A stretch of 64,000 nucleotides of DNA from Hawksworthiomyces lignivorus (lineage: Eukaryota; Ascomycota; Sordariomycetes; Ophiostomatales; Ophiostomataceae): the NCBI GenBank assembly GCA_002917075.1, contig NTMA01000040.1:124001-188000 (forward strand), written 5' to 3'. A program made the translations under genes and the position numbers. Below are positions 44,426 to 57,463 of the stretch, piece after piece; the stretch's first letter is position 1; every line of letters begins with the position of its first letter. The notes under the pieces are model-generated. The model saw nothing but the letters and a program-made list of their open reading frames with translations, was not told the DNA's origin and ran no database searches.

Positions 44426-47033
44426 TCAGTCTGCTCCGCTGCCGTGGAAAGCATCGCCAAATGCTGAGTCTTCCATGTCCATATGCAGGTCCAGGCCATC
44501 GTCCAGGCCTGCGAGGGCTTCGCCAGCTGTGTCTAGATCTTCCAGGGAGCCGAAATCATTATTATCGCCAGGCGTAGGAACGGCGGACTCGGGCTTGCTG
44601 CCAATGCCACTAACGGGGGCGCCGGCCACAGCCGCGGGCGACGTCTTCGCTGTTGGCGCAGCTCCGCCTGCAGTCACTGCTGTTGCTGCTGTGTCTTCCT
44701 GCGTTGTAGCAGTTGTTATTGGGGCAGAGAGAGCTGATGTCGCTGGTGTTTCAGTTGATATCGGTACTGCCGTCGTTCCACTGGCGGACAACGTATTAGC
44801 ACCGTCGCCAACCACTGGAGAGGCCCCCCCACCAGGAGGAACCACCACCCAGTCATCATTGCTAGCACCTTGATCCGGACCAGTGGCTCCTGCAGCCTGC
44901 GCTGTTGATCCTGATTCCGCCGTGCTCTGCACGGCATCCACCATAGCAGTGTCTGCGGTCTCTTTGCTCACACTTGCAACTTCGGTTGCTGCTGTTGGGG
45001 CGGCAGCTTGAGTACTGCCCTGAGGCGATGGACCACCCGCAGTAGCACCTGGTGTTGCCACGTTAGATAAGCCAGACGTTGTTGCAGGGAGTGTAGCATG
45101 TGGTGTTGGCGTAGGGAAGTTTCCAGGTGTGGAGGCAGGTGTAAATACAGATTCCATCTGATCGAGTAGTCCAGCTGCCGTGTCGCCCATATCAATGTCG
45201 GCATCTCCAATCATAATGCCGCTAATCTGAGAGCCTGCGGGTGATGGGTGTTGCGAGAGAGAGACACTTCCAGGTGCTGCAGATCCAGCCCCCGGTACAG
45301 CGGGCGTAGTCGATATCGTAGGAACCTCAAGGACCGGTTCCGGTTCCGGTTCAGGTTCAGGCTCTGGTGTCGGTTCTCTATAGCCACCGTCCTGCACACG
45401 CGTGACAAGACCTGCTGACGCAACCTTGCGGCCAAGCGAGCTCTCCACATGCGCGACAATTTCATCGACAGACTTGTGGTGTTTTTGGTGGCTCCAGCGG
45501 CCTTCGGCAGCCTCACCGTTGCCATTGGTGGTCCCGGTATCGTCGAGTCTGCCTTCCAGACGCCAGATTTCAGCTCCCGTCTCTTCGGCGGAAAACCGGA
45601 GGTCGTGCTCAGCTTTCTTGACCACTGAATTCAAGTGGAAATTAGCAACCAGTTTCTCGTGCCTCGCCTTCATCTCTGCAATCTCCGCGTTAGTCGTCTC
45701 AATCTTCTCGTTCACCCTCTTGCGGAATTCTTCGGCAAGTCCAGCATCCAGGCGACCAACATATGGCTTCTTCGGAACCCGCTGAAACGCCTCGAAACCC
45801 TGCCCTTCAAATATGCCGTCAGTCACTGGTGCCAGCTCGCCTTTCAGGCCAAGGCCGAGGTCTGCGTAACCGATCTGACCAATGCGGTATGGCGACGAAA
45901 TGACTTCCTCCATCCATTCGTGATTCTGCTTGTACCGCTCAAGACTGACATCACGCGGCGTGATTACGTCGAATATGTCACCACGCGATGTATCCTCTTC
46001 ATCTTCGTAAATAGCCACATCCATCGCTGGCACCATGTGCTGCGGTGGGCCGGCAATCCCAGGGGCGCCAGGGACCATGCCCGGGCCACCGGCATGGTGC
46101 CCAGCGCCGGCAGCATTGGCCGCGGATGCAGCATGCCGGGCACGTTTTGAGGGCGGTGGTGGCGCTAGGTTGCCTGACGGATGCGTCGGATACGCCATCT
46201 GCTGTGGGACATGATGGGCACTGGCCGGACCGCCGGCGCCACTTGCACCGTACATGGGAGGGCCACGGGCGTCACGCGGGAGAGGGATCTGGGGCCAGTT
46301 GACGCGGTCGGACAGCATAAACTCTTTGCGCGTAATCTGGCCAGCACGCTGGAGGTTGTTGCGGTGCTCCATAATGGTGCGCAGACGGGGTTCCAGGCGA
46401 ATTTTCTTCACGGGGATCGGTTCTCGTTCGTCAATAGGACCATAGTGGACCAACCAAAGGCTAGGGTCGACTTGGGGCGCGTTCGGGTTTGGGACCTTGG
46501 GAGGCATGAGCCGGAAGCGGCGTCGTGAGTGTGTTGCATACTCCTCGCCAGGGCGGTAACCCACGGGCTGGTGGAAGACTTCTAGGATCTTTGACTATGT
46601 TAGACGCGCCCATTTTGATTCTTTCCTTGATTTTCTTGAACTTACCAAGCCGTCACGAATCTCATGCTGGTAGTAGACCTCGCCCCGGGGCCAAACGTAG
46701 CCATCAGACGCGAACTCCGTGCCAAGTCTCTGCAATGGCTGCCAAGTGAGGATGATGGTGCCATCCTGTGGTGTATCAAGAAAGGTCCAAAAAAAAGGTG
46801 CTCCGTCGCGTGCAATTCGCGGCGCATTAAGCAGCCATTCTGTCACTTCGGGGATGCCAAACCGGGGCACAAGCGGGTAGCGGTATGCGCTGATGAGATG
46901 AATATGCGGAAGCTAGATAAAACTTCGTCAGCTTTTCGGTCATGCCACTTCACTTGTCCTCCCTTCTTCCTTTGCGCTTGCAGGCCAAACATACCAAGTC
47001 CGGGTGCACATTGTGGCTCGGATCCGCAGCCAT
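44426..47033 (-). CDS. ssr4: SWI/SNF and RSC complex subunit Ssr4-like protein
   Basis: Three minus-strand exons (47033-46995, 46912-46646, 46588-44426) encode 822 aa. The introns are 82 and 57 bp, both phase 0. The N-terminal Ssr4 domain (about residues 1-230) is recognisable. It opens with LPHIHLISAYRYP, continues through the APFFWTFLDTPQDGTIILTWQPL and GYVWPRGEVYYQHEIRDGL blocks, and ends in RKEFMLSDRVNWPQIPLP. A Pro/Ala/Gly-rich and basic linker follows. Next come a second conserved block (about 265-400, TSRGDIFDVITPRDVSLERYKQNHEWMEE and a helical, probably coiled-coil stretch) and a low-complexity C-terminus with a Pro-Glu dipeptide repeat and long Ala/Thr/Pro runs. S. pombe Ssr4 is a shared subunit of two nucleosome remodelling complexes, so a nuclear role in chromatin remodelling is expected. 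Confidence 0.9.
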
Positions 47034-47761
47034 CGTGCTGTCTGCTATTCTTTTTTATTATTTCAAATAAAACACGCGCGAGAATATCAGCTGTAAGAGA
47101 AATGAAGTAGGAGAAAACCACTGATAAACAGAAAGAGGATAGAGAGGCAATCGTGAATCTGCACTCGCATGTAGTCGATGTCTGCGGCTCAATCGTTAGA
47201 ATCGCGAAACGCCTTTTGCTCCCTAGCTTTTTTTCAAATTGTCGCGTTTCTGTCCTTAGAGCATTACCTCTGGATTACGGGTGGCTGGTGAGTGTGGCTT
47301 GAAGACCACGTGATTTGATTATTCATCACACTAGTTAAATGTTTTGCGCATGTGGGTTCACCACGGGTTGGAAAGACTGATACTCCCTATTAAGTTAATA
47401 CTGGCGTTAACTATATTAATCGCTTTATCATTTATTTTTTCTATTTCTACTTTCTTGATGCTGTCTCCAAACGGCCCCCCATTCTAATACCCCATACGAA
47501 ATAACTGGAAAAATTACCCATCCTCTCGTATATTGATTCATTCTCATCGAACTACTCGTGCTTGATTTTAAATGGATTGTCTTGTGCCAATCAATAGGCT
47601 CCCAACTTATCACACTAATCGAGATGTCACGTAGTGAACCACTGGGATGAAACTTGGGAGCGCCATACCCAGGGGCATTCTATTATTCCTAAGTATACTA
47701 CCTAGCTCATATTTCATATAGCTGCTGTTGCAGCATTGCTAGTACAGGTCATGTCATCGAC
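47034..47761. other. Intergenic region, Ssr4-like promoter and monooxygenase 3' flank
   Basis: This contains the promoter/leader of the Ssr4-like gene (minus) and the 3' flank of the monooxygenase gene (minus). It is A/T-rich at 47330-47450. No features were recognised. Confidence 0.55.
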
Positions 47762-49831
47762 TTAGGCCATATCATTGAGATACCATGTCGAGTCGACATC
47801 TGGATTCAGCTCCTTAGTAGAGAAGCCGTTCCCAAGATACCAGAAGCGGTTTTGCTTTCTGGGAGCTTCGCTGCTTTCATCGCTATCGTAGACATACTGG
47901 AAATCCTCACCACGGAACTTCTCCAGCATATGCATAAAGTGTATCCGGCTGCCAGGGTGCAGAGCAGTGACAGGTGCGTCTGGTCCATCGCGGCCATCCT
48001 TGAACCACGACCTGCAGGAGGCAGACCAGGTTGTACGAGGCATAAAAGTGCGGATATGTTCGTTGTAGTCGTCCACGGCTGCCTGGGAGGGAACAATGGC
48101 TTTGATATTCTCGGTCTGGCACTTGCGAATGATACCAGCAACGTACGTGGCAATGTGCTCACTGAGGGTAAATACACTTCCGTGGCCGATGGGAGCATTG
48201 GGACCGAGGAAGGCTGAAACAGGACGGTTAGCTGTAGTGTGGGTGGGAGATTTTAAGTTTATGAGAACCCACTAAAGTAATTCGGCATTCCGGGAACTGT
48301 ACAAGACATGTAGGCTTGCGGCACGTTCTTACGCCATATGTCCTGTAAGTTGCCATCGCGGCCGACTACCGGAAACCGTGGACAAAAAGACAGGTCAAAC
48401 CCCGTTGCACATATTATGGCATCTAGCTTCAGTACTTCCCCGGACTCCAACTCTATGCCTTCAGGTACGACCCGACGCACACCCTGCGTCACTATCTCAA
48501 CATTGGGTTTTGTCAGAGACTGCAAATAGCCAGGGGCAGGTGTCATACGGCGGCAGCCGAGCGGATAGTCTGGAATTAGTGCTTTGCAGAGCTTCTCATC
48601 CCCACCCAGCATGGCAGTCATGTACTGGACCGTGTGTTTCACAGCAAACGCTTGCATGGGACCGTCTTTCAGTAACTGTGGCTGTCAGCGCCGTGTAGGA
48701 TTAATCTGGAGAAAAGAATGAAGGGGCACGGAACGCATACAATAGGGAGCGTATTGTTGACTTCCACTTCGATGGCCTTGACAAAGGTTCGGTAAAATTC
48801 AGGATCAGCTTTGAACCGGTCAATCTGATTTGGTGTGAAGTTTTCCTCGTCATCCAGCTCAACTTGGCTGAGTATTCCCTTCGCAGCACCCATTGCAAAA
48901 ATTTTGAGTCGCGGAGGGATGATCCAAGTCGGCGTTCGGACAACATGCACCAGCTTCTTGACATCCGGTTGGATGGCAGGCACAATCTGTACACCAGAAG
49001 AACCATTCCCGATGACGGCGACAGTCTTACCCTTGTAGTCGAATCCAGACGGCCACCGCGCACTGTGAATAAGGTCTCCATTGAAGTCATGTAAGCCTTG
49101 GATGTCAGGCCATTTCCAGTTGCTTATGAACGTCAGCGAATCATTTTGGGGAAAAAAAAATTGGAATGCAAGATATGTATAAGGTTGCTGGAATGGCTCG
49201 TTTCCTACTTCAAAATACCAGATGCATCAATGAGAAAGTGCGCGAAATCATCGAACCGGTCGCCTGTGCGAAGGTTTGCAACTGTCAAGAGCCAGCGACC
49301 TTGCGCTTCGTTCCACTGAGCTGCTACCACTTCGTGCTGTGTCTTAATTACCCTGTCTCTCATGTCCTCTTCTTCGCAAATCTGGCACAAATAGGCGCCA
49401 ATTTCTTCAGCTGGTGAGAAGAAATTCTTCCACTCCTTATTTGGCCGCCAAGAAAACTGATAGCTGTGACTCGGCACGTCGCAGCGGCAACCAGGATATC
49501 GGCTTTCATACCAAGTACCGCCAACATCTGCGTTCTTTTCGTAGACGGTATGTTCGAAGTTGCCGCCTAGCTGCAAACGTAGAGTGCGTACCATATTGAT
49601 GCCACTGGCACCAGCACCAATACCAACAACGCGAATGTGTTTGCTTGAGCCTAATGGCTCTTCCTTCACAGTATAGCTAGACATGAGATTGATGCCGCTG
49701 CTCTTGCTGCCGCCATCAATATCACTTGTGACGTTCATACTGCTGGAGAGTTCAACTGGCGAAGCCGCTTCCATAAGACGGCTAGTCTGGTTCAGGCCGG
49801 TGGATGTCTGCATCAGTAGAGTGCTAGCCAT
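47762..49831 (-). CDS. Baeyer-Villiger-type flavin monooxygenase
   Basis: Four minus-strand exons (49831-49209, 49122-48741, 48675-48273, 48213-47762) encode 619 aa. The introns are 86, 65 and 59 bp and restore a continuous family alignment. After a Ser/Thr-rich N-terminal extension of about 65 residues there is an FAD Rossmann motif (G72-x-G74-x-x-G77). A second dinucleotide motif for NADPH (VIGNGSSGVQI) lies in exon 2. The Baeyer-Villiger signature F-x-G-x3-H-x3-W is exact at F221, G223, H227 and W231. ATG-type motif CATGFD and the downstream NYFTFLGPNAPIGHGS are typical of fungal members. The enzyme would insert oxygen next to a carbonyl or hydroxylate a substrate using FAD and NADPH. The substrate is unknown. 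No polyketide or peptide synthetase is nearby, so it stands alone here. No signal peptide was seen. Confidence 0.92.
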
Positions 49832-51867
49832 AGCCGGTACCTTGCCAAGAGTTTTGCCTGGAGTTGAGGAAAGAGCGGCAATATGAGTGATGCAAAAGAA
49901 AGAGATGCGGTGTTGAAGTGAATGCCTGTTAGACTAAAATGGACACAAAGGTGGCGGACAAGACGAAAGTTATATGAGATGGGAAAAAAAAAATTGTATG
50001 CAATATCTCAGATGCTTAAGTGACGGAAACGCCCGCCTGCTAGATATGTAATTTGGGACACGAAGTTTGGTATGCTAAACAAATAGCGTAGAATGGGATA
50101 AGACAAAAGGACCGGAAGACAAAAAAAATAAAGGTATAAATAATCAAATAATATGGCCTAAATAGACCAACAGCTCAGCTTTGAACGAACAAGAGCTGTC
50201 ATAAGCACGAGTAGAAAGAAACGCAAGGTATCCCAGCTTTTGTCAGAGTCGGCGGGTTTCTGGCCGGGCGACGAATCACAAACTGAGGGAAGCAAGGGCT
50301 GTGCATTATCCCGTATGTTACGGAATAGACGTCTGAGGTTGGCGAAAGAGGATAGAAAGAAAGAAAACAATTGGTCTCCTACTAGTGTAATTCCTGATGA
50401 CAGGTAATAATGTCCAGGTCTAGATTTTATTCGAGGCGTATTCAATGAAATCAAGATACAGTCAAACTACAGGGGAGGTGAGGGGCAAATGAGAAAGAGT
50501 AGATCGGGCGCTGCTGTCGTGGGTCGATCAAGACCTGAGCAGGAGGATGGTGGTCTGTGCCATTAACATGCAGCTCCCCGTCCGTTTCTAGCAAGCCACA
50601 GGAAGCCGTTGATGGCATGCTCTTTGTGGCTCTGGGCAAAAGCTAGATGAAACTGGGGGAAATCGTTGGTTCATTTACGGGAAGCGGCAGAAAATAAGTA
50701 TAAAACGGAAATGTTCCGATTATGATTCTTATCCGATGGCACCGGGGAGAAAGCGCCGCCTTCGGGAAGCCGAAGGTGTGTGTACGTATGTACTTGCCAG
50801 GAAAGGACATGATAATGATGAGAGAGCCGAAGTTAACTTATCGTAAAACATAATAACATCCTTTTAACATCAGTGCATGCTGATCAAGAGAAGAGTTAAT
50901 AGAGAGCAACAGACAGAAATAAGAGACCACGGAGAGTCAGTGGGACGGCCTAACTTGCCTCGCTGCAAAGAGTAAACTATCTGCTAAGATAATAAAATAA
51001 TAATACTAATAAATTGTGGTCGCAAAATGCAACAGAGACTAGTTCATTTCTATTTCCAGATATAAATCCCTCTTCGGACAACACTTTGAGAAGGTTACGT
51101 GAAGACAGTTGCTTTCGTGGCTTTACCTGCATTTCCCCTCTTTTCTTTTGACACGAAGCGGTGAGGAATTGGTTTTGCCTCGGCATCTTTGGTCTATATC
51201 TGTATGGGAAGAAGAGGTAAAAAAGGTGAGAGGGTAAAAAGAGCTGAAGCATTTCCATGAGGAGCAAGGATATAGAGTGGCAAAGCTGATTAGGCATGGT
51301 AAAGGTGAAATGCAATTCAAAGTATGTGTATGGAAGAGTATCGTATATCAACCAACCATCATGCAGTAGAACTTATTTAAGCTGTGAAAGTGGATCAGGG
51401 GTAACTAGTGAAGAAGACCCAAGAGAAGACGAGGCTATCAACAAAGGAGGTTAAAGCTCGCACCGGAACCAGACCAAGCAAAAATAAAATAAAATAAAAT
51501 AGAACAGGAAGGCGGTGAAGATGAAAAGAAAGGCCCACGTCAAAGTGGTGGGGTTCCAAGCCGGCAAAAAAAAAAGACAACTCGGATTGCAGAACCAAGT
51601 ACAGTATTTCGAAGAAGAGAGGACATAACAGCCTCCAAAGAACGAGGAGCTCTGAGTGGCCATCGGTAATGCAAAGCTAAATGGCATAGCGGTGGATGAG
51701 AAACGCAGAATAAGGACATCGCCTTAAGCAGAATTTGCGTAAACGCTGCAAAATTCGGGATCCGCGCGAGTCCGATCTATGGTTAGAAGATAAAGGGCTG
51801 TCAACTGGGGCAACGCCAGCCAAATTTGTTTCTCGCTGCGGTTGCTAAGGATCGCCAGATTCTGATA
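49832..51867. other. Divergent intergenic region, monooxygenase to methyltransferase
   Basis: About 2 kb lies between divergent genes. It contains A-rich tracts, including AAAAT repeats at 51481-51501. Short open frames have no recognisable content. No gene is called. Confidence 0.55.
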
Positions 51868-53203
51868 ATGTCATTGTTCTCATTTTCCTTCTCTGGAGAC
51901 GACATAGAGGATAGCGTCGATTGTGACCATGCGAGCCAAGATGTTGGGCCTATCACATCCTCGAAGCAAACTCAACAACCTCCAGCACCTACGCCCAGTG
52001 CCTTCCCTGTTCAGGGTAAGCCGCAGCTACTCCCGCAGCGCCATGATATGCGGGACATGCTGGCCCGGCTGCCGTCAAAAATCGCCTACAGCCTATTAGA
52101 TGTGTCCTTAGATGACAGCAACGCTCGCAGCAACTCAGGAGAAGAGGCAGGCTTCAAGATACGTCTGCCTCGACGCGAGTTGTGGGACGTGAAAGTTCAA
52201 CTGATGGCTGAAGACGACGACGATGACGGCGGTGACAGTGATGGCAAGGGCAATGCAAACGAACTGGCTGCTGGCCTCGGAGCGCACGATGTAAAAACCG
52301 GCATCTACGAAGGAGGCTTTAAAAGCTGGGAGAGCAGTGTAGACCTTGTCAAGGTACTACTTGAGCCGCCAGTGACGACGTCATCCTCTACGCCTTCCCT
52401 ATCCACGGTTACCTGCACCGTACTTCTGGAACACCAACCTGCTCATATTATCGAGGTATTTTCTTTGCCTATTCTCTATTTAGATCGGCGACACGAAAGA
52501 AGAAATGGCACACTGACTCCTTTCACAGCTGGGCTGTGGCACAGCCCTCCCTTCTCTAGCTTTATTTCATTGGGCATGTACCGCTTTGCCATCAAGAGCA
52601 GTGGCAGCTCCAAGCTCCGGAAACCGGCCGCTTTTTATCACAGTAGCCGACTACAACCCAAGCGTTCTCTATCTCGTTACACTCTCCAACTTCCTTTTGG
52701 TCTGGGCTCTCCAGCAAAGGCATAGCAACACGCTCCTGCAGCAGGCCCTGACCATAGAGGACGGCGCCAACGCGACCGATGCAAATGGCGAGCTTGAGCT
52801 CACCGACGATGTGAAAGATGCATTTTGTTCATTTCTTGTTTCGGCCAACATCTCTCTTTCATTCTTCTCGGGCGGGTGGTCGACTGAGTTTGTCGAGTTG
52901 CTCTATTCAGGCCCCGCCAGTGGCGCGAAGCCAAACACTCTTGTTCTCGGCGCCGAAACTATCTACTCCCCATTCGCACTGGAGGCCTTTAGCGAAGTAC
53001 TCTTGTCTATTCTACGCCGTGAGCATGCCAGTGCTGCTACCACTGCCACCGCTGTAATTGGCGCGAAGAAACTCTACTTTGGTGTAGGCGGATCACTTGA
53101 CGACTTTGTTCGCCGCATGCGGGAAGCTGGTGCCGGTGTTCACGAACTACGCGAAGAGACAGATGGCGTGCGTCGCGGCGTGGTGCAATGCCTCTTGGAG
53201 TGA
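51868..53203 (+). CDS. HPM1: Histidine protein methyltransferase 1-like (SAM-dependent)
   Basis: Two exons (51868-52455, 52529-53203) encode 420 aa. The 73-bp phase-0 intron has a CTGAC branch site. Exon 1 has an acidic N-terminus, then the family hallmark YEGGFKSWESSVDL (about residues 153-166). Splicing restores the SAM-binding motif IIELGCGTALPSLALF (194-209). Downstream blocks include VADYNPSVLYLVTLSN, FFSGGWSTEF and LGAETIYSP, all as in the METTL18/Hpm1 family. The yeast enzyme methylates a histidine of ribosomal protein Rpl3. A comparable target is likely but not shown by the sequence. Acidic runs (DDDDDGGDSD) insert before the hallmark motif. The protein is a little longer than yeast Hpm1, mainly through low-complexity insertions. 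No signal or membrane segment is present. Confidence 0.9.
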
Positions 53204-56200
53204 GAACGACTTCTTGGAGTGACTTCCTGCAATGCTACCCACCTCGCGCTGAGAAAAAAAGCTCGCTTCTTTTCTTTCTCATCTGTGCATGTCTAATGAC
53301 GAATTCTATATCATGCCCTGGGGTTTTCGTTATACACAAGCCCACTTGGTGGTCCAGTCCGCTGAATCTTAAAGAGTCTTCCAGAGGAGAAATTACATAG
53401 ACGAAAAGATATGGAAGTTCTCGCTTGCCCTGTAATTCCCTGGACAATTCTACTATCCGGCACGGTAGTTTAAGTCGCGGATAGAAGATCATTAACTTGG
53501 AATTTACCGCTGCTGCTGTTAATTTGGCACAGAAAATTTCCTGGTTCATTTACATCAGAAAATCATCATATGCATATATACTTGATGCCACTATACACTG
53601 ACAATAATATCAAATTCGAATACCTCATATCTTACGGTACAGCCGATATATGAATTATAGTTACAATTAATCCATGGTGTTCTGATCACGTTCAACTTTT
53701 TGTGGCAGACTGGAATTCCTGCCATGACCTGTCACCCGATGACGAAAGAGATAAAAATGAAACATAGTGGAAAGCCAAGTTCCGAAACTACAAATCCGTA
53801 TTCACTTACATATTAAATTATTTATCACAGAGCGTGAAACGGCTGCGATGAATACATGGGAATAAAGGCATAATCTAGCACCTACGTTTTCACCACTTAC
53901 CTACCTATAATTTTTTTATTAGTCCAGCAACCCTTATACTTGGATAACAGTCGAAGCAGAAAAGATTAAGAATGGCATAACGTACAGCGAAGTTGGTTTC
54001 ACGCGATACACTTGAGCATGCACGTATGCATAGCAAGCATGTTTGCGTAAAGGGATGAGGTGAGGTCATGGCTGGGATTTTTTATTTTTTATTTTTATTT
54101 TTATTTTTATTTTTTTAATTTTTTTTTTAAATCGTAGGTGTGCTACTCTTGTACGCAGAACTTGCCTCTCAATGTTCTGTAGATGGGGCTACAATACGAG
54201 GCGGTTCGCCACAATACTCACATCTATACCCGTAAACTTTGCCTGGTGTGGTTGGCTATGGATACAATGGACGACACGGTAGGCTGAGGAGAAAACATGT
54301 CTGCGAAATGATTCGCTGAGCCGTACTAAGCAAGAGAGAGTGCGCTCTTTCAGTGCCATCAGGCTGGGAGCAGACAAATATCCAGAGGTTCTCGCTACCC
54401 GTTAACATTCATCTTGAGCCCATGACATCGCACAGCAGCCGAAAGTTTTTAGCAGGTGTTGCTGCGGAGAATATTAAAAAAGAGCTCCTCTATTGCATGA
54501 GATACAGCTACAAGTATACTTGACACGCCTTGCCCTTGTCATGGCATGTCCCATTGAGCATTAAAACCACCGAGGGTACGTACCAGCCACAGAGGCTGCG
54601 GCGCGCCTGAAGAAGTAATATATTACTTTTCAAGGTGTTGGCAATGGAAATTTCTGGAGTTCGCTTTTATTTATGCTTTTATATCCACAAAATTTATCAT
54701 GTTGAAGTTCCTTTTGAGGTCGTCATTGTACAGTACATAATGTTTCTACTGTCGGATAAGATAAGAGTATCTGCATGAAGGTATGTATGCAGGCTCGAAA
54801 GAGGTCTACCAGCGGGCACCTCAATCCTTTTTTGTTCTTGTTTTATTAATCTACTAGCAACCCTGAAAGGGCAAAGAAACAAAAGAGGTAGTAAAAAAGT
54901 ATGCCAAGGGATACAACTAACAATTGCCGCATATTTGATTCACACAACAAACTCTATGGCAAATAGCTAACCACAAAAAAACTACAGAAATAGAAATACA
55001 ATCAAGCTTCAGAAAATCTAAGTATACATCGGGAGTTGCCACTCAGTGTGGCTTGGCATACTGCAAGGAACCAGACCCAACGTGCCAACCAGTTTGGCAT
55101 TTCGCAGCGTTTCTACGTGTACGAGCACACCATTATCTAACATAGGCACATAGGCTACACCAAAAATGTGTAAAGCTACATCGTGTTGAGCAGATTTGGT
55201 ATGGTCTGGTGGCGGATCAAAAACTAGGACGCAGCGAGAAAATGCAAATACTTGTACGGGGAGGTACGTAGCCTTAGTGCCTTAGTAGCCTCGGTGGCCT
55301 TCACATTCCCGCATTAGCGTCATCAATCAGGTCCCCTTTCTAGTTGGCGCCTCCCCCCTTAGAAAAGCATGCCTCTTTTCGAGCGACTTCGCCAGGAGAA
55401 ACATGCGGCAGTAATAACAAAAATAGTAGGCGTTGGCATTGAGATGTGTTTTTTTACTACATAACCCGTACACAAGCAAATGGACGACTCTCGCTATTGA
55501 CGTACTCGTACAAAATTTGTGCGTCGTGCGTAAGCTATACATTTTATTTCGGTCCATCTCCTATTAGCATTGCATAATTGGGGCGACCTAGGTTCTCTCC
55601 ACGAATAGAAACGAAGGTGCTGCTTTGAATATGCGATAAATGATCGCCACCGGCGGCGGAATAGTCAATGCCCCTTGCTTGGATGCCAAGACCAAAGGCA
55701 GTGTCGGAAGCGTTGGAGAGGAGAAAACATGGAGTGTCTGGAACGCTCTCTTTCTGGCCGATTCGAGCGATCGATCTGTCCACACGATTTCCGCTATCTT
55801 ATCCAGAGCTTGTTTTCACGGGACGCCTCTCTGCTTGACAGCGTCTCGTCTAAAATACTCTCTTTCTGGTTGTCTCGCGGATGCACCATTTGGTCCCCAT
55901 GCACATTTGTGAGCAACGTGGTCTTTGCCTTCCTTTTTGCATCCTGCGAAAATGCTGTGGGCTGATGTATAATGCATGGCATTGTTCGTCCTGGTGTATG
56001 TCGTACTGTCACCGCCGTCATGTGCGTCTCATTACAGCTACTTCGGACTACGTAACTCTAGTCACAGCGGCCAATCTGTTCATGCATAGCTGACTTTTCC
56101 GCCAATATTGCGGACTACGTCAGAATAGTGTTGGAATAGCGCTTTGTTTCATTGACATTGCTATTTCCAAGCTTTATTTCCTTGATTCTACTTGTGTTGC

Positions 56201-57463
56201 AGTTGCAGTTGCATCAATCTCGTCGTAACACTACTTCCTCAAGGACCTCAATGACATAATTGAGAGGAGACGTATGGTCTGCTTTGACAGCTCGGACATT
56301 ATTCGTGGAGCTGGAAAAGAAGGTGCAGGTGCTGCTTGCCTGTTGACTTGTAGTATGACGTACCGAACCAAGCTTCGCCCTGTATCTTTTATGTTATTAC
56401 AGTGCAGGCAAAGTACATAGCATAATACAATTCTCATACATTCGTTAAACTCTCACAAAAATTGCTGTGGGGCTGAGCCGTTTCTCTGTTAACTAGCCGT
56501 CGTTAGCTGGCAGAAAAGCATACTCGTACGCACATGTACGTGTACTTGTTCCTGTCGCGACGTGTTGCAGATGGCCTTCGTTAACCGTTACCCCTGCTTT
56601 TTCTCTTTTGTTATTAGTGCTCCGTATTTTTTTTTTTTTTAAATAAAATTATTTTCTCATTTAATTACGCCCCATCGTGGCTCGCGCACCCCCCCCTTTT
56701 ACGTCTCCTTCCTCTAGCATCGGTCTCCCCTTCCCCCATTCCTGCCAAGAAAATTCTTTCTTGTTTGTCTCCATGTGCTCTCGTGTGGTCACTCGGTCGT
56801 TACCATTAGTCAACTTGACGCCTTTCTTGCGACCTTTCCCCATCTCATTTTAATCCATTCGCTCGTCCTGTTTTCCTCTTTCGCTCGCTTCTTTTCCTTT
56901 TCCCTTTTCTTCTCTTCTTTTCCTTTCGCATTCTTTAATCATTATCGATTTAATTCTCAACAACATCTCTCGTTTGGTGAGTTTTCTCTTACATTTGACC
57001 CCAGTCAAAGCCCCCTCTAGCCTCGGATACGGAATCTTCTATCGTGCTCTCCCCTGTACCCCTTTTCTTTTTGCCTGATCGTTCCAGAGCGTGCCTCCGT
57101 CTCGGAATGGTGGAACAAAACACAAAACAACCCTTCCCGCTCTCTTGTGCTCTTGTCTTTCTCCGCCCGTTTTCGCAACTCCTGTCATTTTTGCTCTCAT
57201 TGCAGTCTATCTGATTCCCTTCAGGAGAGCAACGAGCTGGCATTCTTTCCATCTCTGCCTATTCGTCTTAGTCCCAATTACTTTCACAATTTTGAGACCG
57301 TGTCTAACAGCTTCTCTGTTACTTGGATGACAGCATACAGTCTTTCTCGTCTCTCGTTCAACTTATATATTTAATATCGCATCTTTTGACGGCCTTCGGT
57401 CTTATTTACAACAGTTAGCTATTTTCTAATCCGCTCGCTACATAATCCACAAAAACCGTCAAA
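53204..57463. other. Gene-poor 4.3-kb intergenic block
   Basis: This block lies between two plus-strand genes. It is A/T-rich at 53560-54180 with an ATTTTT repeat at 54077-54130, and mixed elsewhere. From about 56640 to 57460 the sequence is strongly pyrimidine-rich and is probably the promoter and leader of the Kre9/Knh1-type gene. A possible leader intron runs from GTGAGT at 56977 to CAG at 57414. No gene, tRNA or transposon was recognised. Confidence 0.55.
54077..54130. repeat. ATTTTT-type simple repeat
   Basis: Runs of four to eight Ts are separated by single or paired As over 54 bases, in the middle of the gene-poor block. Confidence 0.85.
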
